A stretch of DNA of 58,050 nt from Prevotella sp. UBA3288 (GTDB taxonomy: Bacteria; Bacteroidota; Bacteroidia; Bacteroidales; Bacteroidaceae): contig DETM01000029.1 of the NCBI GenBank assembly GCA_002361655.1, forward strand, positions 561 to 58,610, given 5' to 3'. Every line of letters begins with the position of its first letter. Within the stretch, counting starts at the first letter, position 1. A model generated the notes under the pieces. The model saw only the letters and a list, made by a program, of their open reading frames with translations. It was not told the origin of the DNA and searched no databases. A program made the position numbers and the translations under genes. Positions 33,601 through 41,885 of the stretch are shown here, one piece after another.

Positions 33601-34934
33601 CGGGCTTCGCACTCTACAGATTTCCTCATGAGCAGCAGGTGACACTCGTGGAGCAGACGGCAGGCGAACCAGAGGAACTGCTGTCGTGTGCTGACTTGAG
33701 CGGACGGCAGGGCTTCGTCGTAGCCCCTTTTGCCATCAGTAGCGAGCATCCCATCGTGCTCATCCGACCGGACAGCGTGGAGGTGTTTGCCGATGCCTCG
33801 CTCTGTCATCTCCCTGCTGACTGGGAGTTTGAAGCCTCCAAACCCGACGTTTGGAGCCTCCAAACCGGTCGTTTGGAGCCTTCAAACCCCTGCTTTGAAG
33901 CCTGCGTTGCGAGCGGTTCAACGTCCAGCAGCGAAACCTATGGTGAGGACATTCCAAACGCTGAGCGTAGAGCCTATGGTGAGGACTTCCGTCGTTTTCA
34001 CGAGCAGTTGAAGACCGGCCGTTTCCGTAAGTTGGTGCTGAGTCGCTGTGCGGAGAAACCTCGCCTCGGGCATGTCGGAGGAAATGTCGGAGAAGATTTT
34101 GGAGGCGGATGTGATGTGCTGACGCTCTTCCAACACGCCTGCCAGATGTATCCGCGCCTGTTTGTTGCCCTGACCTATACGTCAAAGAGCGGCCTGTGGC
34201 TCACCGCCACACCCGAGATTCTGCTCGAAGGGGAGGGGAGTCGCTGGCACACCATCGCCCTGGCCGGCACCATGCGGCTGGAGGGCGAGCAACTGCAAGG
34301 CGAAGGTGAGCAGGTGACGTGGAGCACTAAGAATATTCAGGAGCAGCGCTATGTGGCTACTTATATCATGGAGTGTCTGAAGCATTTCTCCGACGACATC
34401 CGTGAGGAGGGACCTCGTACGGTCAGGGCTGCCAACTTGGTGCACCTCCGCAGTGATTTTTCGTTCTCCTTATTATATAATATAGGAGTCGGCGAACTGT
34501 TGCAGGCACTCCATCCCACACCGGCTGTCTGTGGTCTCCCAAAAGGCGAGTCTTTCCGTTTCATTCTCAACAACGAGCACACCCCGCGCCTCTACTATAG
34601 CGGCTTCCAGGGGCCTCTGAATTTCTCACCTGTCGCCCCTCATCCCTCGTCCGTCGCCCCTCATCCCTCGTCCGTCGTCCCTCATCCCTCGTCCCTCACT
34701 CGTCTCTACGTCTCCCTGCGCTGTATGCAGATCACCCCCGACCGTTACCGCCTCTATGCCGGCGGTGGCCTCTTGTCCGACAGCGACGAGGAGCAGGAGT
34801 GGCAAGAGACTGTGGCCAAACAAGAAACCATGCGCACCCTTCTGGCCCATAAGCCCCATAGGCCCTATGAGCCCCATGAGCCCCATGAGCCCTATGAGCC
34901 CCATAAGCCCTATGAGCCCCATAGGCCCCATTAA
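33597..34934 (+). CDS. menF: Isochorismate synthase with three repeat insertions
   Basis: 445 aa. The chorismate-binding fold is seen in 'RFRKLVLSRCAEKPR', 'LWLTATPEILLEGEG', 'HTIALAGTMRLEGE' and the C-terminal 'RYRLYAGGGLLSDSDEEQE'. It converts chorismate to isochorismate, the first committed menaquinone step, and is followed 12 bp later by menD. Three low-complexity inserts are unusual: a 17-bp palindrome repeated three times (33827-33887), a 21-bp tandem repeat (34632-34694) encoding 'APHPSSV' units, and a 9-bp array at the C-terminus (34848-34931) giving His/Tyr-Glu-Pro triplets. All keep frame, and the core motifs are intact, so the enzyme is probably active. Confidence 0.87.
   Translation: MTGFALYRFPHEQQVTLVEQTAGEPEELLSCADLSGRQGFVVAPFAISSEHPIVLIRPDSVEVFADASLCHLPADWEFEASKPDVWSLQTGRLEPSNPCFEACVASGSTSSSETYGEDIPNAERRAYGEDFRRFHEQLKTGRFRKLVLSRCAEKPRLGHVGGNVGEDFGGGCDVLTLFQHACQMYPRLFVALTYTSKSGLWLTATPEILLEGEGSRWHTIALAGTMRLEGEQLQGEGEQVTWSTKNIQEQRYVATYIMECLKHFSDDIREEGPRTVRAANLVHLRSDFSFSLLYNIGVGELLQALHPTPAVCGLPKGESFRFILNNEHTPRLYYSGFQGPLNFSPVAPHPSSVAPHPSSVVPHPSSLTRLYVSLRCMQITPDRYRLYAGGGLLSDSDEEQEWQETVAKQETMRTLLAHKPHRPYEPHEPHEPYEPHKPYEPHRPH
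33827..33887. repeat. Three copies of a 17-bp palindrome, 22-bp period, inside menF
   Basis: GTTTGGAGCCTCCAAAC (8-bp arms, 1-nt centre) or a close variant at 33827-33843, 33849-33865 and 33871-33887, with 5-bp spacers. A decayed fourth half follows to about 33908. Confidence 0.9.
34632..34694. repeat. Three copies of a 21-bp tandem repeat inside menF
   Basis: Units of the form GTCGCCCCTCATCCCTCGTC + C. They encode 7-residue Pro/Ser/His repeats in frame. Confidence 0.9.
34848..34931. repeat. 9-bp repeat array A (menF C-terminus)
   Basis: About nine units of CATGAGCCC or TATGAGCCC run to the stop codon, encoding H/Y-E/K/R-P triplets. This is the most diverged member of the 9-bp family. Confidence 0.9.
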
Positions 34935-34946
34935 CCCCCTCCTACC

Positions 34947-36500
34947 ATGTTCTCCGAAAAACCTAGCATCAACATCCTTACGGCCCTGCTCGTCAAGCAC
35001 GGCATCCGCCATGCCGTGGTATGCCCCGGCAGCCGCAATGCCCCCATCGTACACAACTTCAATGAGAGTCCCGACATCACGTGCCATCCCGTCACCGACG
35101 AACGCTCGGCAGGCTTCTATGCCCTCGGCATGACGCAAGCCCTGCAGCAACCGGTGGTCGTATGCGTCACCAGCGGCACTGCCCTGCTCAACCTGCTGCC
35201 TGCCGTGGCCGAAGCCTACTATCAGCACCGCCAAGTGGTGGTCGTCTCTGCCGACCGCCCGGCGGCCTGGATCGACCAACTCGACGGTCAGACGCTCCCA
35301 CAGCCGACCGCCCTCGCTCCCTTCGTGTGTCGGGCAGTTTCCCTGCCCGAACCCCACGATGCTGAGTCGCGCTGGCACTGCAACCGCCTCGTCAACGAGG
35401 CTCTGCTGGTCAAATGTGGTCCGGTGCATATCAATGTGCCCATCACCGAACCCCTCTTCCGCTTCTCCGAGGCATCGCTGCCCGACGAGCGGGTAATCGA
35501 CTGTATGCCTGCCGACATCTCAGGCAGCACACTGTCGCATGTCTGCCGGATGTTCATGCAGGCCAGACGTCCGATGCTCATTGCCGGACAGCCCATGAAT
35601 CCGCTTATGGACGAGGCGGTGATGATGGTGGGCGATGATGAGGCCTATGTGCCCGACTTCGTGCTCTATACGGGGGGGGCCATCGTCAGCAAGCGGCTCA
35701 AGCATTTTCTCCGCAAGGCCAAGGAGACCTGGGCCGTGAACAGAACGGGCGAGGTGAACGATACGTTTATGAATCTGACTCATGTGGTGCAGGGCGACCC
35801 CGACGTGGTGGCCGACATGGTGCGCTTCAACCTGGAACAGCAGCCTCATCCCTTCGTCAGCCAATGGCAGGCGCTGCTTGCCGTCATCCGTCAGAAGGTC
35901 GGGGCTTACGTTCCCGCCTACTCGCAGATGGCTGCCGTCAGATATTTCGAACAGCAGTTTTCGCGCCAGCCGGAGCGAACGGGTAGAGAGGCCGTCCACT
36001 ACGCCAACAGCACCGCCATCCGTCTGGCTAATATCTATGCTGCCCACGCCGTCTACTGCAACCGTGGTGTCAATGGCATCGAGGGCTCGCTCAGCACGGC
36101 AGCGGGCTTTTCGTGTGTCACCGCCGAACGGGTGTTCTGTGTCATCGGCGACCTCAGTTTCTTCTACGACCAGAATGCGCTGTGGAACCGTAACCTACGG
36201 GGTAATCTGCGCATCCTGCTGATGAACAATGGCAAGGGGGCTATCTTCAACATGCTGCCCGGTCTGGAACAGAGTGCGGCTCGAGACACTCTTGTGGCTG
36301 CCGAGCACCACACCACGGCGGAGGGCATCTGTCGGCAGAATGCTGTCTGCTACCGCCAGGCCACCAATATGGATGAGATGTGCGAGGGCATCGACTGGCT
36401 GCTGACGGAAAACCCCGAGCGACCGATGGTGCTCGAGGTGATGACGGATGCGGCCGTCGACGAACAGGTCTACAGGGATTACTTCGCGTCTCTCCGCTAA
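34947..36500 (+). CDS. menD: MenD (SEPHCHC synthase)
   Basis: 517 aa. The thiamine-diphosphate enzyme pattern starts with 'HAVVCPGSRNAPIVHNF' and 'DERSAGFYALGMTQA', with the conserved glutamate region 'VCVTSGTALLNLLPAVAEA'. The ThDP-binding part includes 'GVNGIEGSLSTAAGFS' and 'CVIGDLSFFYDQNAL'. It joins isochorismate with 2-oxoglutarate. An uninterrupted run of eight G (35672-35679) lies inside the frame and is a slippage-prone site. The last 29 bp of the gene are duplicated just after the stop. Confidence 0.93.
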   Translation: MFSEKPSINILTALLVKHGIRHAVVCPGSRNAPIVHNFNESPDITCHPVTDERSAGFYALGMTQALQQPVVVCVTSGTALLNLLPAVAEAYYQHRQVVVVSADRPAAWIDQLDGQTLPQPTALAPFVCRAVSLPEPHDAESRWHCNRLVNEALLVKCGPVHINVPITEPLFRFSEASLPDERVIDCMPADISGSTLSHVCRMFMQARRPMLIAGQPMNPLMDEAVMMVGDDEAYVPDFVLYTGGAIVSKRLKHFLRKAKETWAVNRTGEVNDTFMNLTHVVQGDPDVVADMVRFNLEQQPHPFVSQWQALLAVIRQKVGAYVPAYSQMAAVRYFEQQFSRQPERTGREAVHYANSTAIRLANIYAAHAVYCNRGVNGIEGSLSTAAGFSCVTAERVFCVIGDLSFFYDQNALWNRNLRGNLRILLMNNGKGAIFNMLPGLEQSAARDTLVAAEHHTTAEGICRQNAVCYRQATNMDEMCEGIDWLLTENPERPMVLEVMTDAAVDEQVYRDYFASLR

Positions 36501-36530
36501 TCAGGGATTACTTTGCGTCTCTCCGCTAAT
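36473..36530. repeat. 29-bp tandem duplication of the menD 3' end
   Basis: 36473-36501 and 36502-36530 differ by one base. The first copy contains the menD stop codon. Confidence 0.9.
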
Positions 36531-36565
36531 GAGTTAATGACGGCTGTTACCTGTCAGCGGGTTAC

Positions 36566-37153
36566 CTACAGGCTGAACTTATAGCCGATGGTGAGTGTCA
36601 CCAGGTCGCTGCGATATTTGTCGTTGTTCGGACCGGTTTCCTTGTTGGCCCTTGTCAGCGAGATGTTGTAGCGGGCGTCGAGGACGAAGTTCTGGTATTC
36701 GTAGGAGATGCCGACGGGAATGGAGAAGTTGAAATGCTTGCAGTCATCTTTGATGTCATTGCCGTTCTCCTTCGCGTTCAGCAGGAATCCCGGCTGCACA
36801 CCGGTCTTCAGTGCCAAACCGTCGGCCACGTAGAAATTGGCCAGCACTGGAATGTTCAGATAGTCGAGTTTGGTGGTCCTGTCTCCCAGTTTCCACCCTT
36901 GCTGGGCGAAATGCAGACCGGTGGACAGTCCCAGCCATGTGGTGGGATAGAATTCGCCGTCGACGCCGGCCACGATGCCGAAGCGCATCTTGGCATTTTC
37001 GTCGGGCCCCAGCGTATAGTCGCCGGAGATAGACCCCATCGTCAGACCGACTTTCGGCTGGACAGTGATTGTGCCAATCTCGCGCAGGGTGTTCTGTGCG
37101 GCGGCCGTCAGGGCGGCAATGGTCATGACGGCGATAATGCTCAGTTTTCTCAT
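36566..37153 (-). CDS. Outer-membrane beta-barrel protein
   Basis: 195 aa. A signal peptide ('MRKLSIIAVMTIAALTAAAQ') is followed by alternating strands ('VGLTMGSISGDYTL', 'YPTTWLGLSTGLHFAQQGW', 'LNIPVLANFYVADGLALKTG', 'YRSDLVTLTIGYKFSL'). The end in an aromatic strand is typical of porin-like PF13568 barrels. No specific substrate is visible. It lies 25 bp downstream of the nucleoside kinase on the same strand and no separate promoter box was seen, so it is probably co-transcribed. Confidence 0.8.
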   Translation of the reverse strand: MRKLSIIAVMTIAALTAAAQNTLREIGTITVQPKVGLTMGSISGDYTLGPDENAKMRFGIVAGVDGEFYPTTWLGLSTGLHFAQQGWKLGDRTTKLDYLNIPVLANFYVADGLALKTGVQPGFLLNAKENGNDIKDDCKHFNFSIPVGISYEYQNFVLDARYNISLTRANKETGPNNDKYRSDLVTLTIGYKFSL

Positions 37154-37178
37154 TGTTATGTTTTGTTTTTAGTCGTTG

Positions 37179-38876
37179 TCAATACTTAAAACTCGATCCG
37201 CCGACAAACTCACGCATGATGGAGGTGGGCGGTATCTCTTTGTCGCTGACCGGCAGGAAGAAGTGGATGAACTTCATCAGCCGGTGGGCTTCGGCATATT
37301 CGGGACAGTTCTTTGGCACTGAGGCGAGGATAATCTCCGCATGGATGCGCAGCACGGCAAACTCGATGTTGAGGGCCGAGTTGAACATGGCGTCGGCGGT
37401 CTCCTGGTAGGGGAATATCCACCGGTCTTCAGCATCGCACACGTTCTTCCACTGGCTGATGGTCTCCTGTGCGGTATAGGCTCCCTTGTTGTAGTCGCGG
37501 ATGATACGGCGCAGCAGCCGGTTGTCGCGAACGGGAATCCAGTTGTGGTCGTCGAGCGAGATGCTGGTCAGTGCCGAGACGTAGATTTTGTACTTCACGG
37601 CATCGGCAATCTTCTGTGTCAGCAAGGGGTTCAGGGCGTGGATGCCCTCGATGATGAGCACGGTGTCGCTCTGCAGTTTCAGCCGTTTGCCGTTCCACTC
37701 GCGCTTGCCGGTGACGAAATTGTACTCCGGCACTTCCACGCGCTCGCCCTGCATCAGCCGCAGCAGATGGTCTTCCAGCAGTGCATACTCCACGGTCTCG
37801 ATATTGTCGAAGTCGTAGTCGCCATTGGGCAGTTTGGGGGTGTCTGTCCGGTTGACGAAATAGTCGTCAGTGGAGAAGGACACCGGACGCAGACCGCAGG
37901 CCAGCAGTTGGATGCTCAGACGCTTGCAGAAGGTGGTCTTGCCCGACGACGACGGTCCGGTGATGAGTACCAGCCGTACCGGGTCCTGCTCTCGGTGGAA
38001 ACGGCGGTCTATCTCTTCGGCTATCTCTACGATCTTCTTCTCCTGCAGGGCCTCTGACACCTGGATGAGTTCTGAGGCGTGGCCGCGCTTGATGGCCTTG
38101 TTCACGTCGCCGGCATTCGACAGCCGCATGATGATGTCCCAGCGGGTCTTCTCGGCAAACATCTCGAAGGTCTTCGGCTGGTCTACTTTCTCAGCCAGTC
38201 GCAGCGGGTTGTTCCAGTCGGGGACGCGCAGCAGCAGACCGTCCTCATAGCGCTCTAGGTCCCACACCTTCAGATAGCCGGCCGACGGCACCAGCGGCCC
38301 ATAGTAGTAGTCGACGGTGTCGCCCAGCGTGTAGTAGTCGCAGTAGACCTGTCCGCTGGTCTCCAGCAGTTTCACCTTGTCCTGGAAGCCGCGCTCTGAG
38401 AAGACGCGGATGGCCTCTTCGATGGTCGACTCGGTACGCCGGAAGGGCATATCGAGGTCGACGATTTCCTGCATCCGCTTCTTGATGCTTGCCACCGTCT
38501 CGTCGCTGATGAGCCGTCCTTCGCTGCGTCCGGCACCGGGAGCGGGCTTGAAGTTGCAGTAGTAGCCGCGGCAGAGTGAGTGCTCGATGAAGAGTTTCGA
38601 ACCGGGAAAGACGTCTTGCGTGGCTTTGTAAAGCACGAAACACAGCGAACGGACGTAGCACCGATGGCCGCTGCCTTCGCGGGCATCCAGGAATTCTACG
38701 TCGCGGTTCTGGTAGAGACGGAACTTCAGTCCCTGCGAGGCATTGTTGACTTTGGCCGATACCACGGGGTAGGGCAGGTGGATGTCGTCGGCAAACGCTT
38801 GGTAGACGTCGAGCAGCGAACAACCCTCTGTAAACGTCTTCGTCACGTTATTGTTTTTGCACCGAATCTGAAGCAT
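37179..38876 (-). CDS. TGS/ThrRS-like domain fused to uridine kinase-like nucleoside kinase
   Basis: 565 aa. Residues 1-65 resemble a TGS domain ('FTEGCSLLDVYQAFADDIHL'). About 60-220 resemble the threonyl-tRNA synthetase second additional domain. From about 285 on there is a uridine/cytidine-kinase-type P-loop kinase with 'VLITGPSSSGKTTFCKRLS' and 'VSFSTDDYFVNR', plus 'VLIIEGIHALNP' as Walker B. This fusion is widespread in Bacteroidota and Firmicutes, usually annotated as nucleoside kinase. Substrate is probably a pyrimidine nucleoside. A minus-strand promoter lies just upstream. Confidence 0.88.
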   Translation of the reverse strand: MLQIRCKNNNVTKTFTEGCSLLDVYQAFADDIHLPYPVVSAKVNNASQGLKFRLYQNRDVEFLDAREGSGHRCYVRSLCFVLYKATQDVFPGSKLFIEHSLCRGYYCNFKPAPGAGRSEGRLISDETVASIKKRMQEIVDLDMPFRRTESTIEEAIRVFSERGFQDKVKLLETSGQVYCDYYTLGDTVDYYYGPLVPSAGYLKVWDLERYEDGLLLRVPDWNNPLRLAEKVDQPKTFEMFAEKTRWDIIMRLSNAGDVNKAIKRGHASELIQVSEALQEKKIVEIAEEIDRRFHREQDPVRLVLITGPSSSGKTTFCKRLSIQLLACGLRPVSFSTDDYFVNRTDTPKLPNGDYDFDNIETVEYALLEDHLLRLMQGERVEVPEYNFVTGKREWNGKRLKLQSDTVLIIEGIHALNPLLTQKIADAVKYKIYVSALTSISLDDHNWIPVRDNRLLRRIIRDYNKGAYTAQETISQWKNVCDAEDRWIFPYQETADAMFNSALNIEFAVLRIHAEIILASVPKNCPEYAEAHRLMKFIHFFLPVSDKEIPPTSIMREFVGGSSFKY

Positions 38877-38905
38877 TAGGTCTCTTTATTATCAGGTTTC
38901 GGCTA

Positions 38906-38935
38906 CAAAGTTACGAAATATTTGTGAATAACAAA
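38906..38935 (-). promoter_or_regulatory. Promoter of the nucleoside kinase gene
   Basis: On the minus strand TAACTTTG (38913-38906) with TTTG (38935-38932) 18 bp upstream, slightly short of the usual spacing. Confidence 0.5.
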
Positions 38936-38956
38936 GGAAAATAGGAATTATTTTGT

Positions 38957-38964
38957 TATCTTTG
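38957..38964 (+). promoter_or_regulatory. -7 box of menB
   Basis: TATCTTTG, 28 bp before the menB ATG. No clear -33 box at the usual distance. Confidence 0.5.
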
Positions 38965-38992
38965 CGCCTCATAAACATTAATTAAATATTGT

Positions 38993-39850
38993 ATGATGAC
39001 AAGAACATGGAAGACTATTAGGGAGTTCGAGGAGATTCTCTTCGAGGAGTATAACGGCATCGCCAAGATTACCATCAACCGGCCGAGGTACAGGAATGCC
39101 TTCACACCCAAGACGACATGGGAACTGAGCCAGGCCTTTGCCCTTTGTCGTGAGATGCAGGATGTCAGCGTGGTGCTGCTCACCGGGGCGATGTCGGAGG
39201 TGCCTGAGGGCAAGACCGTCAACGACGTGAAGCATGCCTTCTGTTCCGGCGGCGACATGCATGTGAAAGGGCGTGGCGGCTATGTCGACGAGCAGGGCGT
39301 GCCCCGTCTGTCGGTGCTCGATGTGCAGATGCAGATACGGCGTCTGCCCAAACCGGTCATCGCGATGGTCAACGGTTATGCCATCGGTGGCGGACATGTG
39401 CTCCATCTGGTGTGCGACCTGACGATAGCCTCCGAGAATGCCGTCTTCGGGCAGACGGGTCCGAAGGTGGGCTCGTTCGATGCTGGTTTCGGCTCGAGTT
39501 ATCTGGCTCGCATCGTCGGGCAGAAGAAGGCGCGTGAGATATGGTTCCTCTGCCGGCAGTACTCGGCGGCGGAGGCTGAGCAGATGGGGATGGTCAACAA
39601 AGTGGTGCCGCTCGAACGGTTGGAGGACGAGTGTGTGGAGTGGGCCGAGACGATGATGGAGCGCTCGCCGCTGGCGCTGCGGATGATCAAGGCGGGCCTC
39701 AATGCGGAACTCGACGGTCAGGCCGGCATCCAGGAGTTGGCCGGCGACTGCACCATGCTCTACTATTTCCTGGACGAGGCACAGGAGGGCGGAAAGGCTT
39801 TTTTGGAGAAACGGAAACCTGACTTCAAGAAGTATCCAAAAATGCCATAA
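38993..39850 (+). CDS. menB: 1,4-dihydroxy-2-naphthoyl-CoA synthase
   Basis: 285 aa. The crotonase fold has the MenB signature '[17 protein letters not shown]' and the oxyanion-hole region '[18 protein letters not shown]'. Further typical segments are '[20 protein letters not shown]' and '[19 protein letters not shown]'. It closes the second ring of the naphthoquinone from o-succinylbenzoyl-CoA. It is separated from menF-menD by two minus-strand genes and has its own -7 box, so the pathway is split into at least two transcripts here. menC and menE are not in the window. Confidence 0.95.
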   Translation: MMTRTWKTIREFEEILFEEYNGIAKITINRPRYRNAFTPKTTWELSQAFALCREMQDVSVVLLTGAMSEVPEGKTVNDVKHAFCSGGDMHVKGRGGYVDEQGVPRLSVLDVQMQIRRLPKPVIAMVNGYAIGGGHVLHLVCDLTIASENAVFGQTGPKVGSFDAGFGSSYLARIVGQKKAREIWFLCRQYSAAEAEQMGMVNKVVPLERLEDECVEWAETMMERSPLALRMIKAGLNAELDGQAGIQELAGDCTMLYYFLDEAQEGGKAFLEKRKPDFKKYPKMP

Positions 39851-40182
39851 TGTCCTAATTTGTGACATGCGGGCGGTGGAGTGGGTTGAAAGACTGATGT
39901 GACATCGTTTTTCTTTGATTCCATCGAAAATATGACTTTAAAATGGGGGGGGGTAAAAAGCCTTACGGCCTAAGACTCTCAATGCTGCAGTTTTGTTGCA
40001 CATTATTGTATATGTAATTTGAGGGTTTAATTATATTAAAAGTGCTCGTTTAGACCGAAAAATAGTGTCTGAAGGGGCGCTTTTTATTGATTTGTGTCAA
40101 TTATTGGAAATTTTCCTTCCTTTTTCCTTGGTAGTTTCGTCTAAAAAGCGTATCTTTGCGACGTAAAGAGGTAAAATAGACC
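39851..40182. other. 332-bp intergenic region before the fimbrial locus
   Basis: No gene is visible. It contains a run of nine G (39945-39953), AT-rich sequence, and the fimbrial promoter at its right end. Long T-rich and A-rich patches (40000-40140) could hold regulator sites, but none is recognisable. Confidence 0.5.
40127..40158 (+). promoter_or_regulatory. Promoter of the fimbria/adhesin locus
   Basis: CTTG (40127-40130), 20 bp, TATCTTTG (40151-40158), 24 bp before the ATG. No other convincing promoter was found downstream, so it may drive the whole set of genes. Confidence 0.6.
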
Positions 40183-41883
40183 ATGAACAGGATGTTTGAA
40201 AGGATTACAACCACAGCCTTAAGCATAATCATGCTGCTTCTGCTTCTGATGAACGGGTCGAGCACCTTCGCCCAGACGGTGCCCGCTGATTCGTCGGCTC
40301 TGGCTGCATCCTCTTCGGCTTATGCCGCTCCTGATAGTCTCCTCTCGTTATACAACCGCTACCCCTTTGTCCGCTTAGTGGGAAAAGGTGAACGGCCGGT
40401 GCTCACTGACCGCGAATTCTATGAGATGGCCGCTAAGGTGATCTTCCCCGTCAACCAGTTTGCGCTGCCCAAGAACGATACGCTGCTGTTGCGGCTGAAG
40501 AACGAGGTGCTGCCTCTGGCCAATGAGGATCGGCTGAAGTTGGTGGGCCTGATGATTCGTGGTGCCGCCTCGCCGGAAGGTGATACCCGGTACAACGAAT
40601 ATCTGGGCAAGGCTCGTGCCGACAATCTGCTCCGCTTCTTCGACAACCATCTGCTCGTGCCCTTCGACACGAGTCATTTCTATATGCAGGCCAGCCTTGA
40701 GGACTACCGTTACCTCTGCTATCTGATGAAGGATGCCGGCGACAAGGACTATCGCCTCGTGCAAGGTTGGTGCGACCAGTATCTGCCAAAGGATCAGACG
40801 GAGCAGTTGAAACGCGGCCAAAACCTGTCTATGAATCAGACGGAACAGTTGAAGCAGGTGCTGAAGACCTACGACGGCGGACGGTTGTGGCAACGCCTCT
40901 TGCACGACTATTATCCTGCCCTCCGGGCTGCCCGGGTGGTGTCGTTCTTCGAGGATTCGACAAAGGTGGAGCGGATGAAACCCGTGCCGGTGGCTTCGCC
41001 AGACTCGGTGGCGCTGGCACCTGTCGTCTGGGAATCCCAGACGGAAACGGTGCGGCTGCCCCGTCGCGAGTATCTCTCTGTCAAGACCAACCTGCTCTTC
41101 GACGTCGCTTATATGCCCGGCTACAACAGGTGGTGTCCCATCCCCAACATTGCGGTGGAGTACTATCCGCTGCGGGGCCATTTCACCTTTGGCGGTTCTG
41201 TTGACTTCCCCTGGTGGCAGCACTATCCGAAGCACAAGTTCTTCCAAGTGCGCAACTACCAGTTCGAGTCGCGCTATTATTTTAAGGCCAATGGGGCCAA
41301 TGGGGCCAATGGGGCCAATGGGGCCAATGGGGCCCATGAGGCCTATGAGCCCAATGAGCCCAATGAGCCCAATGAGCCCAATGAGCCCAATGGGGCCAAT
41401 GAGGCCCATAAGCCCCATAAGCCCCATGCCCCCCAAACCTCCGCGGGCCCGGCCTTCCGCGGCCTCTATCTTCAGGCCTATGTCCACACAGCGCTCTTCG
41501 GCATCTGCTTCGATGCCGACCGGGGCTGGGAGGGCGAAGGCTTCGGCGGCGGTGTCGGCATCGGCTATGTGCTGCCCCTGTCGCGAAGGGGCCACTGGCG
41601 ACTGGAGTTCGGGGCACAGTTCGGCATCTTCGTGTGCCGCTACGACCCCTATCAGTATGAGAGTCCTGTGGACGACAATCTGCACGACAATCTCTATTAC
41701 TATAAGTACTACGGCGAACCGAAGTGGTTTAAGACACGCCAGCACCAGACCACCTGGTTCGGTCCGACACGCATCGGCATCACCCTGTCGTACGACCTCT
41801 TCTACCGCCGCATCCAGAAGAAAGGCATCAGCATGAAGCCGTGGGAGACATATGAACGAATACTTAAGAAACCGGATAGATAG
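40183..41883 (+). CDS. OmpA-like / DUF3575 fimbrial-locus protein with a repeat insertion
   Basis: 566 aa. A signal peptide ('LSIIMLLLLLMNGSSTFAQ') is followed by an OmpA-like peptidoglycan-binding segment (about 120-165, 'IRGAASPEGDTRYNEYLGKA'). From about 300 a DUF3575-type beta-barrel follows ('LSVKTNLLFDVAYMPGYNRW', 'GIGYVLPLSRRGHWRLEFGA'). DUF3575 proteins are regular members of FimA/Mfa-type fimbrial clusters. Between barrel strands, codons 369-416 are a 16-unit 9-bp DNA repeat (41286-41429) encoding Asn-Gly-Ala and Asn-Glu-Pro triplets, probably forming a long surface or periplasmic loop. The next gene starts 2 bp after the stop. Confidence 0.8.
   Translation: MNRMFERITTTALSIIMLLLLLMNGSSTFAQTVPADSSALAASSSAYAAPDSLLSLYNRYPFVRLVGKGERPVLTDREFYEMAAKVIFPVNQFALPKNDTLLLRLKNEVLPLANEDRLKLVGLMIRGAASPEGDTRYNEYLGKARADNLLRFFDNHLLVPFDTSHFYMQASLEDYRYLCYLMKDAGDKDYRLVQGWCDQYLPKDQTEQLKRGQNLSMNQTEQLKQVLKTYDGGRLWQRLLHDYYPALRAARVVSFFEDSTKVERMKPVPVASPDSVALAPVVWESQTETVRLPRREYLSVKTNLLFDVAYMPGYNRWCPIPNIAVEYYPLRGHFTFGGSVDFPWWQHYPKHKFFQVRNYQFESRYYFKANGANGANGANGANGAHEAYEPNEPNEPNEPNEPNGANEAHKPHKPHAPQTSAGPAFRGLYLQAYVHTALFGICFDADRGWEGEGFGGGVGIGYVLPLSRRGHWRLEFGAQFGIFVCRYDPYQYESPVDDNLHDNLYYYKYYGEPKWFKTRQHQTTWFGPTRIGITLSYDLFYRRIQKKGISMKPWETYERILKKPDR
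41286..41429. repeat. 9-bp repeat array B (DUF3575 gene)
   Basis: Sixteen units of GGCCAATGG, GCCCAATGA and variants, all in frame, encoding polar N/H-G/E/K-A/P triplets. Confidence 0.95.
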
Positions 41884-41885
41884 CA

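Noticed and set aside
33827..33908. Possible CRISPR-like array in menF
   Set aside because: The palindromes are only 17 bp with 5-bp spacers, lie inside an intact coding frame and have no cas genes nearby.
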